Shown: one piece after another, positions 34,337-48,256 of the stretch
Numbering within the stretch: the stretch's first letter is position 1
Layout of the letters: each line of letters starts with the position of its first letter
Source: Thuidium tamariscinum
Taxonomy: Eukaryota; Streptophyta; Bryopsida; Hypnales; Thuidiaceae
Assembly (NCBI GenBank): GCA_947034885.2
Contig: OX344758.2
Location: 6,326,501 to 6,390,500, forward strand
Direction: 5' to 3'
Length of the DNA stretch: 64,000 nt
The notes under the pieces: generated by a model
Databases searched by the model: none
Told to the model about the DNA's origin: nothing
What the model saw: the letters and a program-made list of their open reading frames with translations, nothing else
Program-made: the position numbers and the translations under genes

Positions 34337-35261
34337 CCTGCCCGCTGATGGGGAAGGGCCGAGAAGGGCAAGTCACTGTTACGTTGAGCTGTGATCGAAT
34401 AGTAACGTGGCTGTCCTCGGGGTCCTGCCCGCTCAACCGGCCCGGGTGAACTGACCCCCCTCGCTCGGGCCCTCGGGAAAACACTGGAATGACTGGACTA
34501 GGAGGAGGCGAGGCGATCGAGCTAGCGAGGGGGCCAGTTCAGCCCGCCCGCTCAACCCCAGTGAAGAAGTTCCTCCCCAGGTTTTAATTCTCCAGCTCTG
34601 AAATTGGTGTCGGATCGGGAAAGATTTTTTCAAGGACTGATGACGTACGTACTTCCGCGCTTCGGCGCATTGACGGGGAGGAGTTGTGGTGAAGACGGAA
34701 CTTCTATTTTGATTATATATTGTCGGTACATGAAGTGACTGTCTGTATGCTTAGAAAAAGCCAGTGTACGTTTGGACTTCTCCTAGCTGTCAGTGCCGAC
34801 TGAAGTCCATTATTTTCTGCGAAAGTAAGCTAAGCTTCCCAGGGGTCCATCTTGCTCCATATCATCACTATTGAATTTGTGGTGTTTCTCTTTTTCTAGA
34901 CACGGTGACAAAAATCTTTTCATGATCTGCTCATTGTGGCTCTGTCCGGAGTCACTTCCGGTGGTCAACTTCCCCAGACCCGAACTTAGTAGTACAGCCT
35001 TTACAGACATGTAAATTTTTAAGGGCCTCCTTACATGCAAGGAAACTTCACAGGGAGTGCTATAGGGAAAATAAGTCTTTGTACTTTCATGTACTCCAGT
35101 GGGTGGGAGAAATTCAATTAGAAAAGCACATGCCTTAGATTCTTTCAAACTTGCTAAGTATGTCTCCACCACCTGAGATTATCCATTAGAGTAGGTGAAA
35201 CTTCTCCTTCCCCATTCCCGATGAAGCCTCTTTTATCTTATTGTTTGAACAAGCACCACAA

Positions 35262-35398
35262 GAAGATTATTTGGGTAGACTAGGTGGTAACCTCACTACT
35301 ATTACCACTTCCAAAGTGATAATGGTACTGATTTTACCACTTTGATATGGTAATGGTACATTAGTGAGTTCACTATATGGTAAACCCAAATAATCTCC
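35262..35398. mobile_element. 137-bp hairpin MITE, relative of 34193-34336
   Basis: Inverted ends AGATTATTTGGG / CCCAAATAATCT and the same 'accactt...aagtg' palindromic interior. The target duplication is not resolved. Confidence 0.6.
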
Positions 35399-36127
35399 TT
35401 TTATGACACCGTACTTGCCCATCAGGCCAACATGTAAAGAGTAGTTAACCCTGAAATGTCTCAATCCTTTTTTGAATTTTTGCACATTTTCGCTTAAAGC
35501 TTTGTACAAATATATCATTTACCAGAATTTAATGAATTTGATCATTAAGGAAGGTTGTCTCTTCTAGATTCAAGTGTTACATTTGATAAATGAGTAGTTA
35601 ATTGGATGAAACAGTGCCTTGAAGCGCTCTCTTCATCGTCCAGTGTGGGTTTCAGGGTTAAGCTGCTTGCACTGTGTACCAATGATTCGTACAGTATTAC
35701 TTACATTGATCCAAGTGTCAGGGTGGCGACTCCATTCGCTCAAAGATAATATTTAATAGCATCAAGCTCAGATTTCAGGAACATTTTTCTGGACGTTTCT
35801 TGCAGGAAAGTTGGCAAACTTTTGCTTACACTGATCTCGGCCCTAGTCTCATGTAACTTCTATAAACCGCCTTAAGTACTTATGTTCGACATGATGAAAT
35901 CGTGATGTTATGGAATCTTTTAAGCTTACTGTCTAGCTGTTGGACACCCAGTTCAATACCATTTCTTGGGGTTTGGCTAACAGGAATTTGGACTGAAGAG
36001 GAGCGCTGATGGACTGTAATTGAATTTTGGTTGCAGATGAAGAAAATCACAATCTAATGTAGTTACTGTTCCAAATGATCGATATAGAAAGCCAACCTCA
36101 ACATTTGGGAGAGAGGGCTCTGCTATA

Positions 36128-36400
36128 AGGTAGGTACACCCAAAAGCACCCTGTTCCTAAAAGCACCATCTACAGTGCACATACATTTCTGAAATCAGTC
36201 ATGTTCACAGACTGTAGATGGCGCTTTCAGAAACAGACTTTGACTGTTAATAACTTTTGCATACGGTATCCAAATCCTGCATTCTTTGGTGCATTGTAAC
36301 ATGCTTTCACTTGTCAACAAGACTACATACAAATTTGAACTAATTAATAGCATGAACTAGACTCAGTATGAATAAGTGGCACTTTTGTGTGTACCTACCT
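36128..36400. mobile_element. 273-bp TA-flanked MITE with AGGTAGGTACAC ends
   Basis: Inverted ends AGGTAGGTACACCCAAAAG and AGGTAGGTACACACAAAAG, TA on both sides. Units A (ccatagttcag, about 4070) and C (tcatagttcag, about 59120) show the empty site. Confidence 0.75.
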
Positions 36401-36402
36401 TA

Positions 36403-37036
36403 GTTCAGATAGAAAGTTATGGACTATTAAGTGAGTGTACCCAATAAATTATTGCCAATCAAAATAAAACAAAAATTATTTTTTAATTTTTAATTTATGA
36501 AACATTCAAAATTTAACAATTTTTATTGAATGCACCATAAGTCCAAATGTTGTAAAATAAAACTCATCCATCTTTCTCATAGTCTAGAGTATAGATTGGA
36601 AGATATGAGCATTCAAAGTTGGAAAAAAAGTTTTTTGAACTATGGTTTACAGTTTTAGATGACTTTGACTACCATTTATATCTTGATATGTAGAAAACAT
36701 TTGCACTATAAAATTTGAATTAAAATCTTTTTGTATTGAAGAATTGAATCAAGATTGAGAGAATTTTTTTTAGAAAGAATACACTTGATTTTCATTCTTT
36801 TAAAATTTGTTAAGTAAAAATAAGTTCAAGATTGAAAGAAAAACTACATCGTTAATAGCCCTAGGTTGATAGAATTAATAAACAATAATCTTGACAATAA
36901 TCCCAATTGGTGAGATTGTTTTAGCAAAAAAACTTAACTTTGCCCAATGTTCATATATTTTTTAAATTGTAAGAATTTCATTAAAAAATGAATCCCACAA
37001 GTTATTTTTTCAAGAAAATTTCTAGATTGTCCTTAA
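36403..37036. other. AT-rich spacer, no gene seen
   Basis: Contains text resembling the inside of the TTAA element at 9278-10198 in reverse orientation, such as 'tatgagcattcaaagttgg' near 36605. It may be a degraded copy. No ORF of note. Confidence 0.35.
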
Positions 37037-37796
37037 GGATCATTGCAAGCAACACCGGTCCTATTCCCTGTCACAATGTGTATCACTTTTTTGTTGTCTA
37101 CTATAACTTTTGAAGCACAAGTCCAATGAATATGAATTTTTTTTAAATATGTCTAAATTTATGGTAATTAGATATCTATTTTTTCAAAAATTAAAAAAAT
37201 CATTTTATGTTTGAAAATCATTTTTGTTGAGCTGTCACATGATGTAGTTTATAGTTTTCACTATGTTATGAGTGCCCAAATTTAATGATTTGTAAACAAA
37301 ACTTTTATGGAATTATGGTCTATTTGCATAGGTGTAAAACATATCAATATTCCAAATGAAATCTAAAAATATGTTAATTATGTCCTACCCTCTACATGAG
37401 TACAAATAGAACTCCTGTTGCACACAATTTTTGAACATTGAAGATGGTTCTAAGATCATTTTTTGGATGAAATCTCACCAACATCAACTCATGCCAAATG
37501 GACAATTTTAGTTTGTTTAAAAATTGAATTTACTATATTTTACAAATAAAAATGTGAAAGTATCAATTTTCATGAGATTAAATTGCACTTTTCTAGTTAT
37601 CCTACTTAGAAATTATTTTTTATGCTTTTCCTTACTAGCATACCTTTTTCTTATAGGTGTATACATTAAATATATATTTTTTACCTTTTTAGAAAAAAAT
37701 TATAACTCTAAAGTACTCCCGAACAAAAAAAAAGAATACTTTGAAAATGCTACAAAAACCACACAATGTCTCGCACAATGTTTCTTGCAATGACCC
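37037..37796. mobile_element. 760-bp TTAA-flanked MITE of the GGGTCATTGCAAG family
   Basis: The ends are GGATCATTGCAAGCAACACC and TTTCTTGCAATGACCC. TTAA duplicates at 37033-37036 and 37797-37800. Same length as the copy in intron 14 of gene B. No transposase frame. Confidence 0.8.
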
Positions 37797-37811
37797 TTAA
37801 TTGTTTTGTTA

Positions 37812-38137
37812 ATGTAGAAGGCTCAGTAATTGACCATCTAAAGGCTGAAACTGAATATTAGGAAGGTGAGACATCTTAAAATATTTTTTAGTATATTTTC
37901 CTTGAAAGACAAGTAGAATTGACATCTAACCGAAGTTGTTTCATATTTTTCAGAGCTTTGTAGAATTAGTTATCAAATTTTGAAGTGAAAGGGCACATGG
38001 CTCTAAAATGGTGCCCTAGCTGAAATGTACACTATCAATACATTGTTGAAGGCTATGAAAAAGCAACATGTACAAATATTGAACATTTAAGGTAGGGCAC
38101 CATTTTAGAACCCGCTCCATTTAAGAGCCTTCTACAT
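37812..38137. mobile_element. 326-bp TA-flanked MITE related to 3113-3426
   Basis: Ends ATGTAGAAGGCTC and the reverse complement, flanked by TA. Interior shared with 3113-3426, including 'gaattgacatctaa' and 'gttgtttcatatttttcag'. A similar left end also appears alone at about 39538. Confidence 0.65.
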
Positions 38138-38412
38138 TACTAGTCCAAATAGAACAAATTAAAGCTTCAAATGTAGACAAAAATATAATATTTTAGGAAA
38201 AAAAATTTAATTTATTTTGAGCTTTGATGATTTATTTTGTATAGCTCACTTTGTTCAATTCTAGGTTTTTTGTGGTGTAACTATCTCTCCTAAGGATCAA
38301 TTGAAATGAAAATTATATTCCCACATAGCTAATTAGTTTATTTATCTTAGTTATGAGAAATTTTAAGAATATTCCACCAAAAAATTAAGGTCATAGAAAC
38401 TTGGTTCAACAA

Positions 38413-38636
38413 TGCTAGTATGTGAGTATAGAAGTGCAAGCCTATGAGCCTTGAGCCTAAATATGAATAAGTATCCTACACTCATTGAAGGTGTTTATAA
38501 CATAAACATCTATAATATAGGTGTTTAGAATATAGATACACTATAACCATTGAGGTGTCTATAATATAGACACTTATACTATAGGTGTTTAGAATTCTAA
38601 ACTCATAGGCTCACACTTTCTATACTCACATACTAA
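38413..38636. mobile_element. About 224-bp MITE with TAGTATGTGAG ends
   Basis: Inverted ends TAGTATGTGAGTATAGAA and its reverse complement enclose several 'aggtgtttagaatatag' segments. A related copy is at about 43480-43670. Exact ends and target duplication are uncertain. Confidence 0.55.
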
Positions 38637-39804
38637 CATCTATAGAACTTGCTTGAAATCCATTTTATCCTCCGTAACAAGATTATTGTCCTTTTGGGGC
38701 TATGATGGAGTGTCATTTAAAATTTGATGAGATCCACTTCATCATCTATGAGATCTCAACATAACAAACAAAACAAACACTGAACTCAAACCCCCTAATT
38801 TAACCAGTGAAGGACCAAGGCCACCCACAGGAACTGACTCTCTTCCAAGGTGTAGTATTTGGGTGCTCTTGAAGTGTCGAGTGTTTTAGGGTTGCACACT
38901 GCTGAATGATGCGTGTGCAGAAGGGTTGCTGAGCAGCATCAAATGCAGTGATTGAGCTTGCAAGCTTGGTCACATACTCACATGCATAATTATCTGAAAT
39001 CAGAGAGTTGGCGTAGCGGAATTGGTGCACAGTTTTTGCGATTTCAACCCTTTGCCTACTTTCATGTTGTAAGGAGTAGGTATGTGCATTGACACTTGGA
39101 AAGGATTTGGACATAAACTAGGCCTGTTTTTAAGAGTGGCCTGATGTAAGAAATTCAATTTTAATCGTTCTCGACTGTAGAATAGAAGAGTCCAAGTTTT
39201 GAGTTCATCTTGATTGTGTGGGCTGGTTGCCAACAGCCTTTTTTTTTGGCATTGTGTGGCCAGATTGCACCATTTCAAAATAAATGTCTTTTTTTTGCCA
39301 GATAAAAGTAATCTTTTTCTGCTAGAAATTTTCTAATTCTTTTTGAAATATGGATGAAGTTGTCAAATTTAGATTAAAAAGTGTATGAATATGACGGAAA
39401 AGTATTTTTAAGTCCAAAAGATGGATGAACGTAAAAATACAATGCTTCACCAAATTTGAAGTGATCGCCATCTTGGCACTTTCTCAAAAAGTAGAAAAAA
39501 AGGGCTGGTTGCCAGTGCATGTTCTGATGGTGTTTATGTAGGGGGAGGAGGCTCAATAATGGACCATCAAAGGGAAGAAGGCTCTATGTGTGGAGAAGGG
39601 TGGTAGTTCAGAGTTTGGAAAAATATGGCAGAGAAGGAGAAATTGAAGAGGATTCAGAGCGAGTTTTCAGCATATTTTTATGAATCACCCATTTTTCTTA
39701 AAGCTTAATCAAAGTGGAAGTGCCTTAGGTTGCTGTTAGTGTTCCTAGGCAGAGCAATAATGAAAACCAAAATAATTGTGAATAGTGCAAGCGAGGTTCT
39801 TTAA

Positions 39805-40530
39805 CCCCTAAACAACGGACCTATGACCACTGGTTTGATGCCTTCCAGCCCGTCACTTAGTTTCTTACCATTTTGGACCCAGATTCAAGTAAAAAAAATT
39901 ATTTCTATTTTTTAGACATGAAAGTAAAGGTCTTCTATACTTCACAGAAATTTCAGATTTTTTTGAGGAAAATCGATTTTTCAGAGAATTTTTGAATGGA
40001 AAGTGAAGAAAAAATCATATCAAATTGAAAATTCTCTCAAAAAATCTGGCATTTTCACCATGTGTGTACATTACAGTGACAAACATCATGGTGTAAACTT
40101 TACTTCCGTGTACACCTATTTCTAGGCTGCAGTGGACATTAAAAATGAAGCCAAACTTCAAACTGCAATAAAATATTCAATTTTATGATTTTTTCAAAAA
40201 TTCCAATTAGAGTATGAACTAGAGTTGAGAAACTTCATTTTGTTAGTTGGGCTCAAACTCAAAAAATGTCATTTTCAAGGAGACATTTCAGATTTACTCA
40301 ATTTCTCAAAATACACTAAAATGGCAAATTTTGCCATCCGTTTTCCATAATTATTTCTCAATTACATGAAAACAAACATTAGTTATATTAAAAACTCAAT
40401 TGGAAACTCTTTGTAACTCAATACGAAAGGTCATTAAAAAAAAGTAGTTGAAAAAACTACTGTTTACCTATTATTTTCCCCCTCCAAAGTCCGGCGAACG
40501 CCATAGAATGGCGTCGCCGGCGCTTAGGGG
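39805..40530. mobile_element. 726-bp TTAA-flanked element with CCCCTAA ends (piggyBac-like)
   Basis: CCCCTAAACAACGG on the left and CGGCGCTTAGGGG on the right are directly flanked by TTAA (39801-39804, 40531-40534). The terminal match is short (about 7 bp) and the interior has no transposase. Its C-rich start resembles the full piggyBac at 12699 but is not identical, so another family may have mobilised it. Confidence 0.7.
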
Positions 40531-43479
40531 TTAAATTGTGCGCTACTTATTCACTGCCCATTTCCATAAGCACAGTACTACACTTCATTTACTGCACTTC
40601 CATCCCCTTCTAGTAATTCGAAATTCCTACTTTTATTGAAAACCACTCATTCTAATCAGTGAATGCACGTGCAATGTATCCATAAATCGCCCAAGCCTCT
40701 TTGTTATTCACTGCAATTAAAAATAGTGCTCTCTAGAGTTCATCTTCTACACGGTTTGAGGAAGTTTTGTAAGGGCGGTTTGAAAAGTTTGAGCGGTTTT
40801 TGTACCTCTTTCTATAACTGAATGTGTGTTGTTACTTTGTGTACCTTTTGCTATTGATTTGTTTCTTTAATTACCCTAGAAAGATATGCCTATGGCTGCG
40901 ATCAAAGTGATGAATTTTGCCTCATGGCCGTGGGTGTTGAAATCTGTTGCAATTTCTATTTCACTAAGCTAGAAATGGTTTGCTAAGTATGTAGAGTAGA
41001 AGATTAGAGGGTTGGCCAAGAGAGAGAAGACGTGAAATTGGCAAGAGTAACAACGGAATGATTATTGTACACCAAATTGATTGCAAAATATCCTAGTGGA
41101 CAACTTTTGGGCAAAGGCTTGAATTGGTTACTAAAAAACTTGTTGATGCGCACTCAAATGTCACAATTTGCAATTAGGAGCACTTAACACAACTAGCTTT
41201 GACAAAGAAAGACCTCTCAAGATTTGACCTTGCTTTTTTTTACTTAGCAGTTTTTGTTTCTTCGGCAAAGAAAATCAAGTCAGACATTTCAAAATTTGGC
41301 ATGGTAGTTTTTGTTGACTTGGGTAGGACAATGGGCAACCATGTTGAAATTCTTGGATTGTTCACTTCACAATTCAAGGAATTTTGAAAAAATAATTTTC
41401 ATAGGAATATTACAATAAGGGATTGCCTTGTTCAAAGAGTTGGATACCTTCTAAAACTATACAAATGGTCCTCTGTCATTGTAGTCACTGTTTTTTTTAC
41501 TTTTTTTAGCACTCTGATTCAAATAGAACTTATCTAGAACATGGCCATGAAGCTCCCTAACAATGTGCATTCACTCTCCATCAAGTTGTGAAGAAATTAA
41601 ATAAAAATGGCATTTATTCCATTTGGTAGCTCAATTTTCAGTCATTCATAGGGTGTTTTTGGTCCTTGCATATGTTTTTGGGCTAATTCTAGAAGGATGT
41701 TGAGACCCAAATGTGTCTTTATTTTGGCTCATTTGCCAATTCATATCCAATTCATTCGAAGTCAATTTCATATAGAATCTCTACTTTTCATTTCATTTTT
41801 CATTTGTTCATTTTTGTTTAATTTTGATTTCCAAATTTCATTAACTTAGGCCTAGATTACCTCAGTATTAGTGGAAATTGATATCATGAATTTAATAGTT
41901 TATAATGCATTTATAAAATGCAATTGGTTGAAATTGCAAGACCAAAAATTTTTGTTTGAAAATATGGTATTAAATTGTACAAAATCAAGAAATCTCTCCA
42001 AAGTCCAAATTTCTTTTAATCACTAATTTAAGAGACTAGACTTATAAACATGCCCCTGTGGAGAATTTTCAAAGTTAAACAAATAGTGAATGTTGTTGCA
42101 AAAAGTAAATCTTGTATTTTGGCACAATATCAAATTCCTTCAATACAATCTATGTACTAAAATATGGCAAGATTTACATTGTTGTATTGATGATTCGTAG
42201 ATTAAGATAATTCATTTGAATATCATTTGAGCCTTGTTGTACCCATGTGGCACCATATAGGTAGAATATGTGATCATATTGTAGCTCCTCAAACATATAG
42301 GAGATGCAATAATGATTCAAATTGTGAGCATTCCAAATCATTGGATTTGGCTCAATATAAATACAAACTTTTGTTACTATTACAAGTACTATTGTAGACC
42401 TCAAGTCATGCACTTTGTATGTTGAATACAACAAAGCACCTTGTTGAATGTAAAATTGGGCTTCTATGTCAAAATTAATTCTATAAATTTTCATCCAAAT
42501 GCACTAAGTGCAAGGGTAGGCTTTAAGACCTAGGATATGGACCTAGAACATTTATATTTTTACAAGGTCAATTGTGTTCCTCATCATAGGACGTTGAAGG
42601 TTATCATATATATAATACAGTCAAGTATCCATTGAGAGTTCTTGTGCTCTCTAGGTGTATTTGCCAATCTAGACCTAAATCAAGAAACTCTTTTGCTCTC
42701 GTAAAGTAAGTTACAAAGTGCCTATCACAAATTTTAGACAAAGACTTGTGCATTGAGAACATTGTTTAAAGGTCTTCTACACAAAGCTCTCTAAAATAGG
42801 TTATTCAATGTTTGTTATATGTCTAACTAAGACATAAGACAATTGTTTGTTGTTGTCAACATACTAGGTGTCAAGAAGTCGATACTATTTGGAGTATTTA
42901 AGCTTTTTACTTTCTTCATGAACATTTTTTCCCTTGTGTGCAAAATCAAGTTTAAGAGATGGATGTGTATTTGAACTCCAACAATAAGCACAGTTGTAAT
43001 CTTTATTTTGAGATCTTAAAAGCAGACCATTGCGGTCTCTTATGTAGGCAAGATTTTATCATAGATGTAGAGCATTACTTCATCAACGATTCCGAGAACA
43101 ATTCTCATGTTCAAAAATTGTTAGTCTATGTGGATGTTGTTTAGAGGTAGTTATTTCTAAAGTCTACTTATAAAGAGCATTGTTCATTTTAAAAATTGCA
43201 TTGCACCTTGAGAGTGTTGTTTTGCCTAGATTTTGCTTTTGCCTCATTGCTTCCATTGAGTCATTAGATGTTTTTTTCAGGATTCTAGGAGACTATTTTG
43301 GGGTTGTTTCTTGAAATCATTCCCTATGCAATCAAGCAATCACAGCTGGACTAGTTTTTTTTAATTAAAAAAAATATTCAAAATTTTTAGAAAGTATAAG
43401 AGAAATGTATAAAAGAATTGAAATATTATCTAACATGACAATCTTTTCACCACGTTGGATTGCTTATATAGCAAAGTGA

Positions 43480-43670
43480 AGGGTACTATTATATGAGGAT
43501 AAAAGTGTAAGCCTATGAGCTTAGAAGACTATATTATAGTAACCTTCTATGTTAATAAGTACCTATATTATAAGTGTTTATGTTATAAGCACCTTCAATA
43601 GTTTCATGATACATTCTTATATATATGCTCAAGGCTCACATGCTCACACTTTCATGCTCACATACTAACA
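43480..43670. mobile_element. MITE related to 38413-38636
   Basis: It shares 'aagtgtaagcctatgagc' at the left and 'cacatactaacat' at the right with the 38.4-kb copy, in the same arrangement. Ends approximate. Confidence 0.5.
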
Positions 43671-44970
43671 TCATTGTGGTAGAGTTCCCAACGCTTCCAA
43701 TGTACTCCTATAGTTCAAGAATCCACACTCTTCTAAAGGTCCCCCAAAACATCTCATCATTCTCATATTCATTTGTGTGATTGAATATATTTTGATTCTA
43801 CATTCTTGTTCAAATGTATAGATTTTGTAAGATTGGTGGAAATTTGCAATATAGGCACTTCCTTAAGTGTGCTTTTGAAAACTTACATCAATATGAATGA
43901 TGATTTTATAGCTTTGTGTTGTTGAATATATCTATTTTGGTACTAATAGTAGCCCAATGAAGGATTTGTTTTAGTGTATTATAGACCATGTCTTAGTAGC
44001 TAATTGGCTTGAATAAATATGAGTTTGAGTGATGAATTCTAATTGATTTCTTTGTCAATGTGGTGACTTTGGAGTCAATAACGTTTGGAAAAAACAAACT
44101 TGGACATTCATATTGTATCTAAGTGTTCATAAATGCTTCATCTTGCTTAGTGAATTTATTATAAAGAGATTTGCATGCTTCTTTACAAACGTGTCTAAAA
44201 AAATATAGAAATGATCATGAAAAAGTACTACTAGTAATGAACAACTTAATTGATGTATGAGAGATGGTATTACATTTTTGTAATTTCCAATTATCCAAAT
44301 CTAGCTCACGATGTGCTAAAAAAGATAGACAAGTTTTATTTTTGTAATCCCTCCCCCACCTACCACGGAAAAAAATTAAGTTCTTAGTTTGGATGAAAAA
44401 AAATATCCTTCCTCCAATGTTATTGATCTAAAAATACTAAATACCTATAAAGTACAAATGAAAATACAAAATACATATATAAAATACAATGGCAATATCC
44501 TATATTTATTGCCAATATACGATCTTTCAAAAAACATGAATATAGGGGAGGGTACAGTTTGTATGCGACAATAACAATCTATGATTCATTCAATAATTAA
44601 TGGACAATCCATATTTTTATCACACAACAATGATCATTTGCTCACAATGCTCAAAAGAGGTAGTAAGTGGTTTGCATAGTTCAAATCTAGATCACTATTC
44701 TTGATTTTTCATGAACAACCTAAATGCCATATAGAATAAAGGTGTAAGTACTAAGATCCATAAATTTTTGTTTTGCTCCCTTGATTATAAATGTTCTTTT
44801 GAAGTTTTATTTCCTTCATGGGTCTTCTCATGCAAGTTCAAACCTATTGATAACTAACTAAACAATCATTTTTGAAACAAATTCCTTCACCTTTAGTTAT
44901 TAGAAAATATGTAGATGGTTTTGATTGGACCTATTGTATGAAAAATTCTTGCTATAACAATAACAGCTAA

Positions 44971-45197
44971 CACTAGAAGAAAACTGCGTTGAATTCCACA
45001 AAAACGCATCAAGTAGTTTTTGTTGAGTTCCCTGTTCAAAACGCAGTGGAAACACCAAAAACGCAGTGGAAATGCAAAAAAACGCAGGTTTTTGCATTTT
45101 CCTGCGTTTTTGGTGTTTCCACTGCGTTTTGAACAGGGAACTCAACAAAAACTATCCGACTCGTTTTTGTGGAATTCAACGCAGTTTTCTTCTAGTG
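44971..45197. mobile_element. 227-bp CACTA-type hairpin MITE
   Basis: It begins CACTAGAAGAAAACTGCG and ends with the exact reverse complement, flanked by TAA (44968-44970, 45198-45200). The arms pair almost perfectly over about 105 bp. The A-B interval has the empty site (aactaaacattgatag, about 12050). The CACTA start and 3-bp target match CACTA/EnSpm-type elements. Overlapping ORFs on the two strands are mirror images of the palindrome, not genes. Confidence 0.85.
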
Positions 45198-48100
45198 TAA
45201 ACATAAATAGTTACATTGCATATTAATCTTTGAAGGCCTTCAAAGCTATCTTATGACACATGGATGATTTTAAATGAATAATTCAAGACTCAAGGGATGC
45301 ACTTCCATTTTTTCTTGGAGACATGCAATCAAATGAAGGGTTATTATAATTACCATGGTCCTAAATTTTAGACATGATTTGTAAATAAATTAACATCATA
45401 ATAATGAATTTGGGATTTTATAAATAATAAAGGATAGAGAATAGTGATAATTTCTTCTTAAAGTATTTCTACAATAACCTTGCTAAATTTATTTTTTAAA
45501 CCTAAAATTTTAAGTACTTCTATTGTGTGATAACGGTGTGTTTACTATAAATTATATCCCAAGAATGATCCAAGGTTTGTTGTATCCAAATACCATGAGT
45601 AGCATATATAAATAATTAGTGTACAATATGTAGTCATTGGAGGATGAAGAACAAAAATTGTAGTGGTTTAGAAATGTAGATGACAATTATAGGCATTTTA
45701 GATGAGAGCAACAGTGAGTTAGGGCTTTGATGATTGCTAAGTTTTGGGGTGTAGGGTTTCATTTTCTTACACTAAACTTGGTTGCAAGATGGGAATGTTC
45801 TTGGTGTGAACAAGTTTCAAGTTTTGTTCTTTCATGAAGACGCTCACAGTTTAGGCTTTGGGGCAAGAAAAAAAATTTGGAGACTTATACAATTGCACAA
45901 ACTATTTCAAATTTAGGATTACCTATGGCTTTGACACATGGTTTGCTCTTACATTTTGAACCTCGAATGCAAATCCAATCACATTGCATTCATTAATTTT
46001 TAAACAATAACTAAATGTTTTGTCTTGTGTTTTGTGAGACATGTGTTTGCTTTTGCACAATGCATTTGGATACTACATTTAGGTGGCTATCACTTTGTAT
46101 ATTTTTTGAACTTGGGACTTGTTTCTATTTGTTTTTGTGACAATACTTTGTGTTTGGAAGTACTTTGGTTTTGAAAGTGGTTTGTGATTTGAATTAATAG
46201 GTGCTTGAAACTCATTTTAGTTTGAAAGTACTTAGAATTTGAATGCACTTTTGGTTTCCAAGTAGTTTATCTTTGCAACTAGGTCCTTGAATTTCCCTCT
46301 TCTTGTTTTGAATATCATGTTTTTGTATTTGCACTTTTCAAAGATGAATTTTTACTATGGCCACCAAGTGCTTGAAAAAATTGACTACTACTTTGTATTT
46401 ATAACAAACATAAGGTACACAAAAGTAGAACAAATTTTTCTTTAAATAAAATATAAAGTACATGAAATAAGAAGAATTTAGAAATTTATGTAAATATAGC
46501 CCTATCAAAATTTACAAATTTACCTACATAGACTCTATGTAATAGGGTCTTAGTCATACAATACCAACAAACACCCTATGTAGTGCATCTTCTAAGATTC
46601 AAGATGAAGAAAAGTAAATTTTTAACCAATTTTTTTGAGTATTTTTTAATGTATATGTACTAGATGTTAGGGGGAATCATACTAATTAGGTGTTACTAGC
46701 TTTTCTACATGAAAAGATCCTAAAACTACACATTAGAAGAAAATTAACACTTTTTAGTGTATTTTTTCAATATTTTTCAATTTGCTCTAAATCTAAATTT
46801 TAGACCCAAAATATGATCTTTTTGAATTTGAGACAATGTCATCAAGAGAAGTTGATGAAGTCTACTTTCATATTCAATCTACAATTTGAAATCTTAAAAA
46901 ATCTAGAAATTTAACTTTAATAACAATTTGAATTGTAGGGCTAAAAATATGATTTTGTGATTTTTAAAAATTATTGAATGAAATTGGATTTAGTTTTATA
47001 CTCCAAAGCTTTAAAGTATAATTTATATTAATTCTAAACTTTCTAGATATTTAAAGCATATATTGTATTATTGTATATGATATGTGCTTTTTTCACTTTA
47101 ATTTTTTGCAAGAATTCATCATAGTTTCAAATTTTGACAAAAACATCTAATTTTTTATTGCTTGTAAAAGTCATATGATTTCATCATTGAAAAATAAAAT
47201 AAAAAAGTACCATTTGTATATAGCGACAAAATAGAGGACACAAAGCAAGAGATGTTAAGGTTATTAATATAGTCATGTGTTCCACCCCTTCAAGATTAAT
47301 CTCCAAAGGATAAGCCTACAACCATGAATCAAAGCCTCATAATTCATCTCCATGTTTATTGCTATTTTGCAATTGTGTATGAATGAAATTTTTATATATT
47401 TCTTTTAGGGATGAAGTCCCATATCTTCTATAAGTCTTAATAATTTTTATTGTTTTTGTGAAAATTTGAAACTACCTTGAAAAGTGAAGAAAATTCATAT
47501 ATATTAAGTATAAAGTTTTCTTATAGGAATATTGAATTTTCAACATAGGTGTATTTTGTTGTCTAGAAAATCATGGTATTAGGCAAAGCTATTCTATCAT
47601 TCTAGAATAAGAAAATAAAGAGACCAAAATTATAGATCCAAAATTCAAATTGCAATGAATAAAAACTTAAGTTTTCAAATATTTCAAATTTTCCATTTGG
47701 AGTAGAAACGAAACTTGATAAAGTTTGCTTCATTTGCAGGACTCAAATTCAAAAAAATAATTTCTTAAGGTTAAAATTCAAATCAAGAATGAAGTGCAAG
47801 TGTTGTCCAAAATGCACAACAAGGTTGATCCATAGATTATGCATTTTCTTCTTTTGAAATATTAGTAATATCATGATGAAGGAATATCCAATAATTTTTA
47901 CTAAAATTGCAATTAAGAAACTCCCAAAATGTAAATTAGAAGAAAAACTATTTCTTTTCCATCCTACAATTCTACTTGAAGTCATATAATGAACAAAAAT
48001 GTGAGTAGTGTCCTACAAAGATTAAAAAATCTAAATGATCTTATATTAATTGCAATACAATCATAAAGTATATGTACCAACAAAAGCTCAATCAAATTAA

Positions 48101-48256
48101 TATTGTCACAAGAACAAATACAACAATGTGTATTACAATGAATTACTATTGACTATTGAGGTGTTGTGTGTTCAACAATCAAAATAGATATCAGTATTAT
48201 TTGATACGTAAAAATGACACTTACAAAATTCTAAAAATGCTAGCAATTGAAATCCT

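Larger units (their letters stand above)
33734..48256. repeat. Interval between RLK B and C, a duplicate of 780-24269
   Basis: Collinear matches with the A-B interval run through the RLK upstream region (33734-36120 with 780-4100), middle blocks (38760-39240 with 5210-5960; 40800-44950 with 5960-11590) and the gene-proximal part (45340-48256 with 21300-24269). The intervals differ in length (14.5 and 23.5 kb) mainly because of transposon insertions and a 9-kb block at 12.2-21.3 kb present only on the left. Apart from MITEs and the unassigned ORF block near 39000, I see no gene in this interval. Confidence 0.7.
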
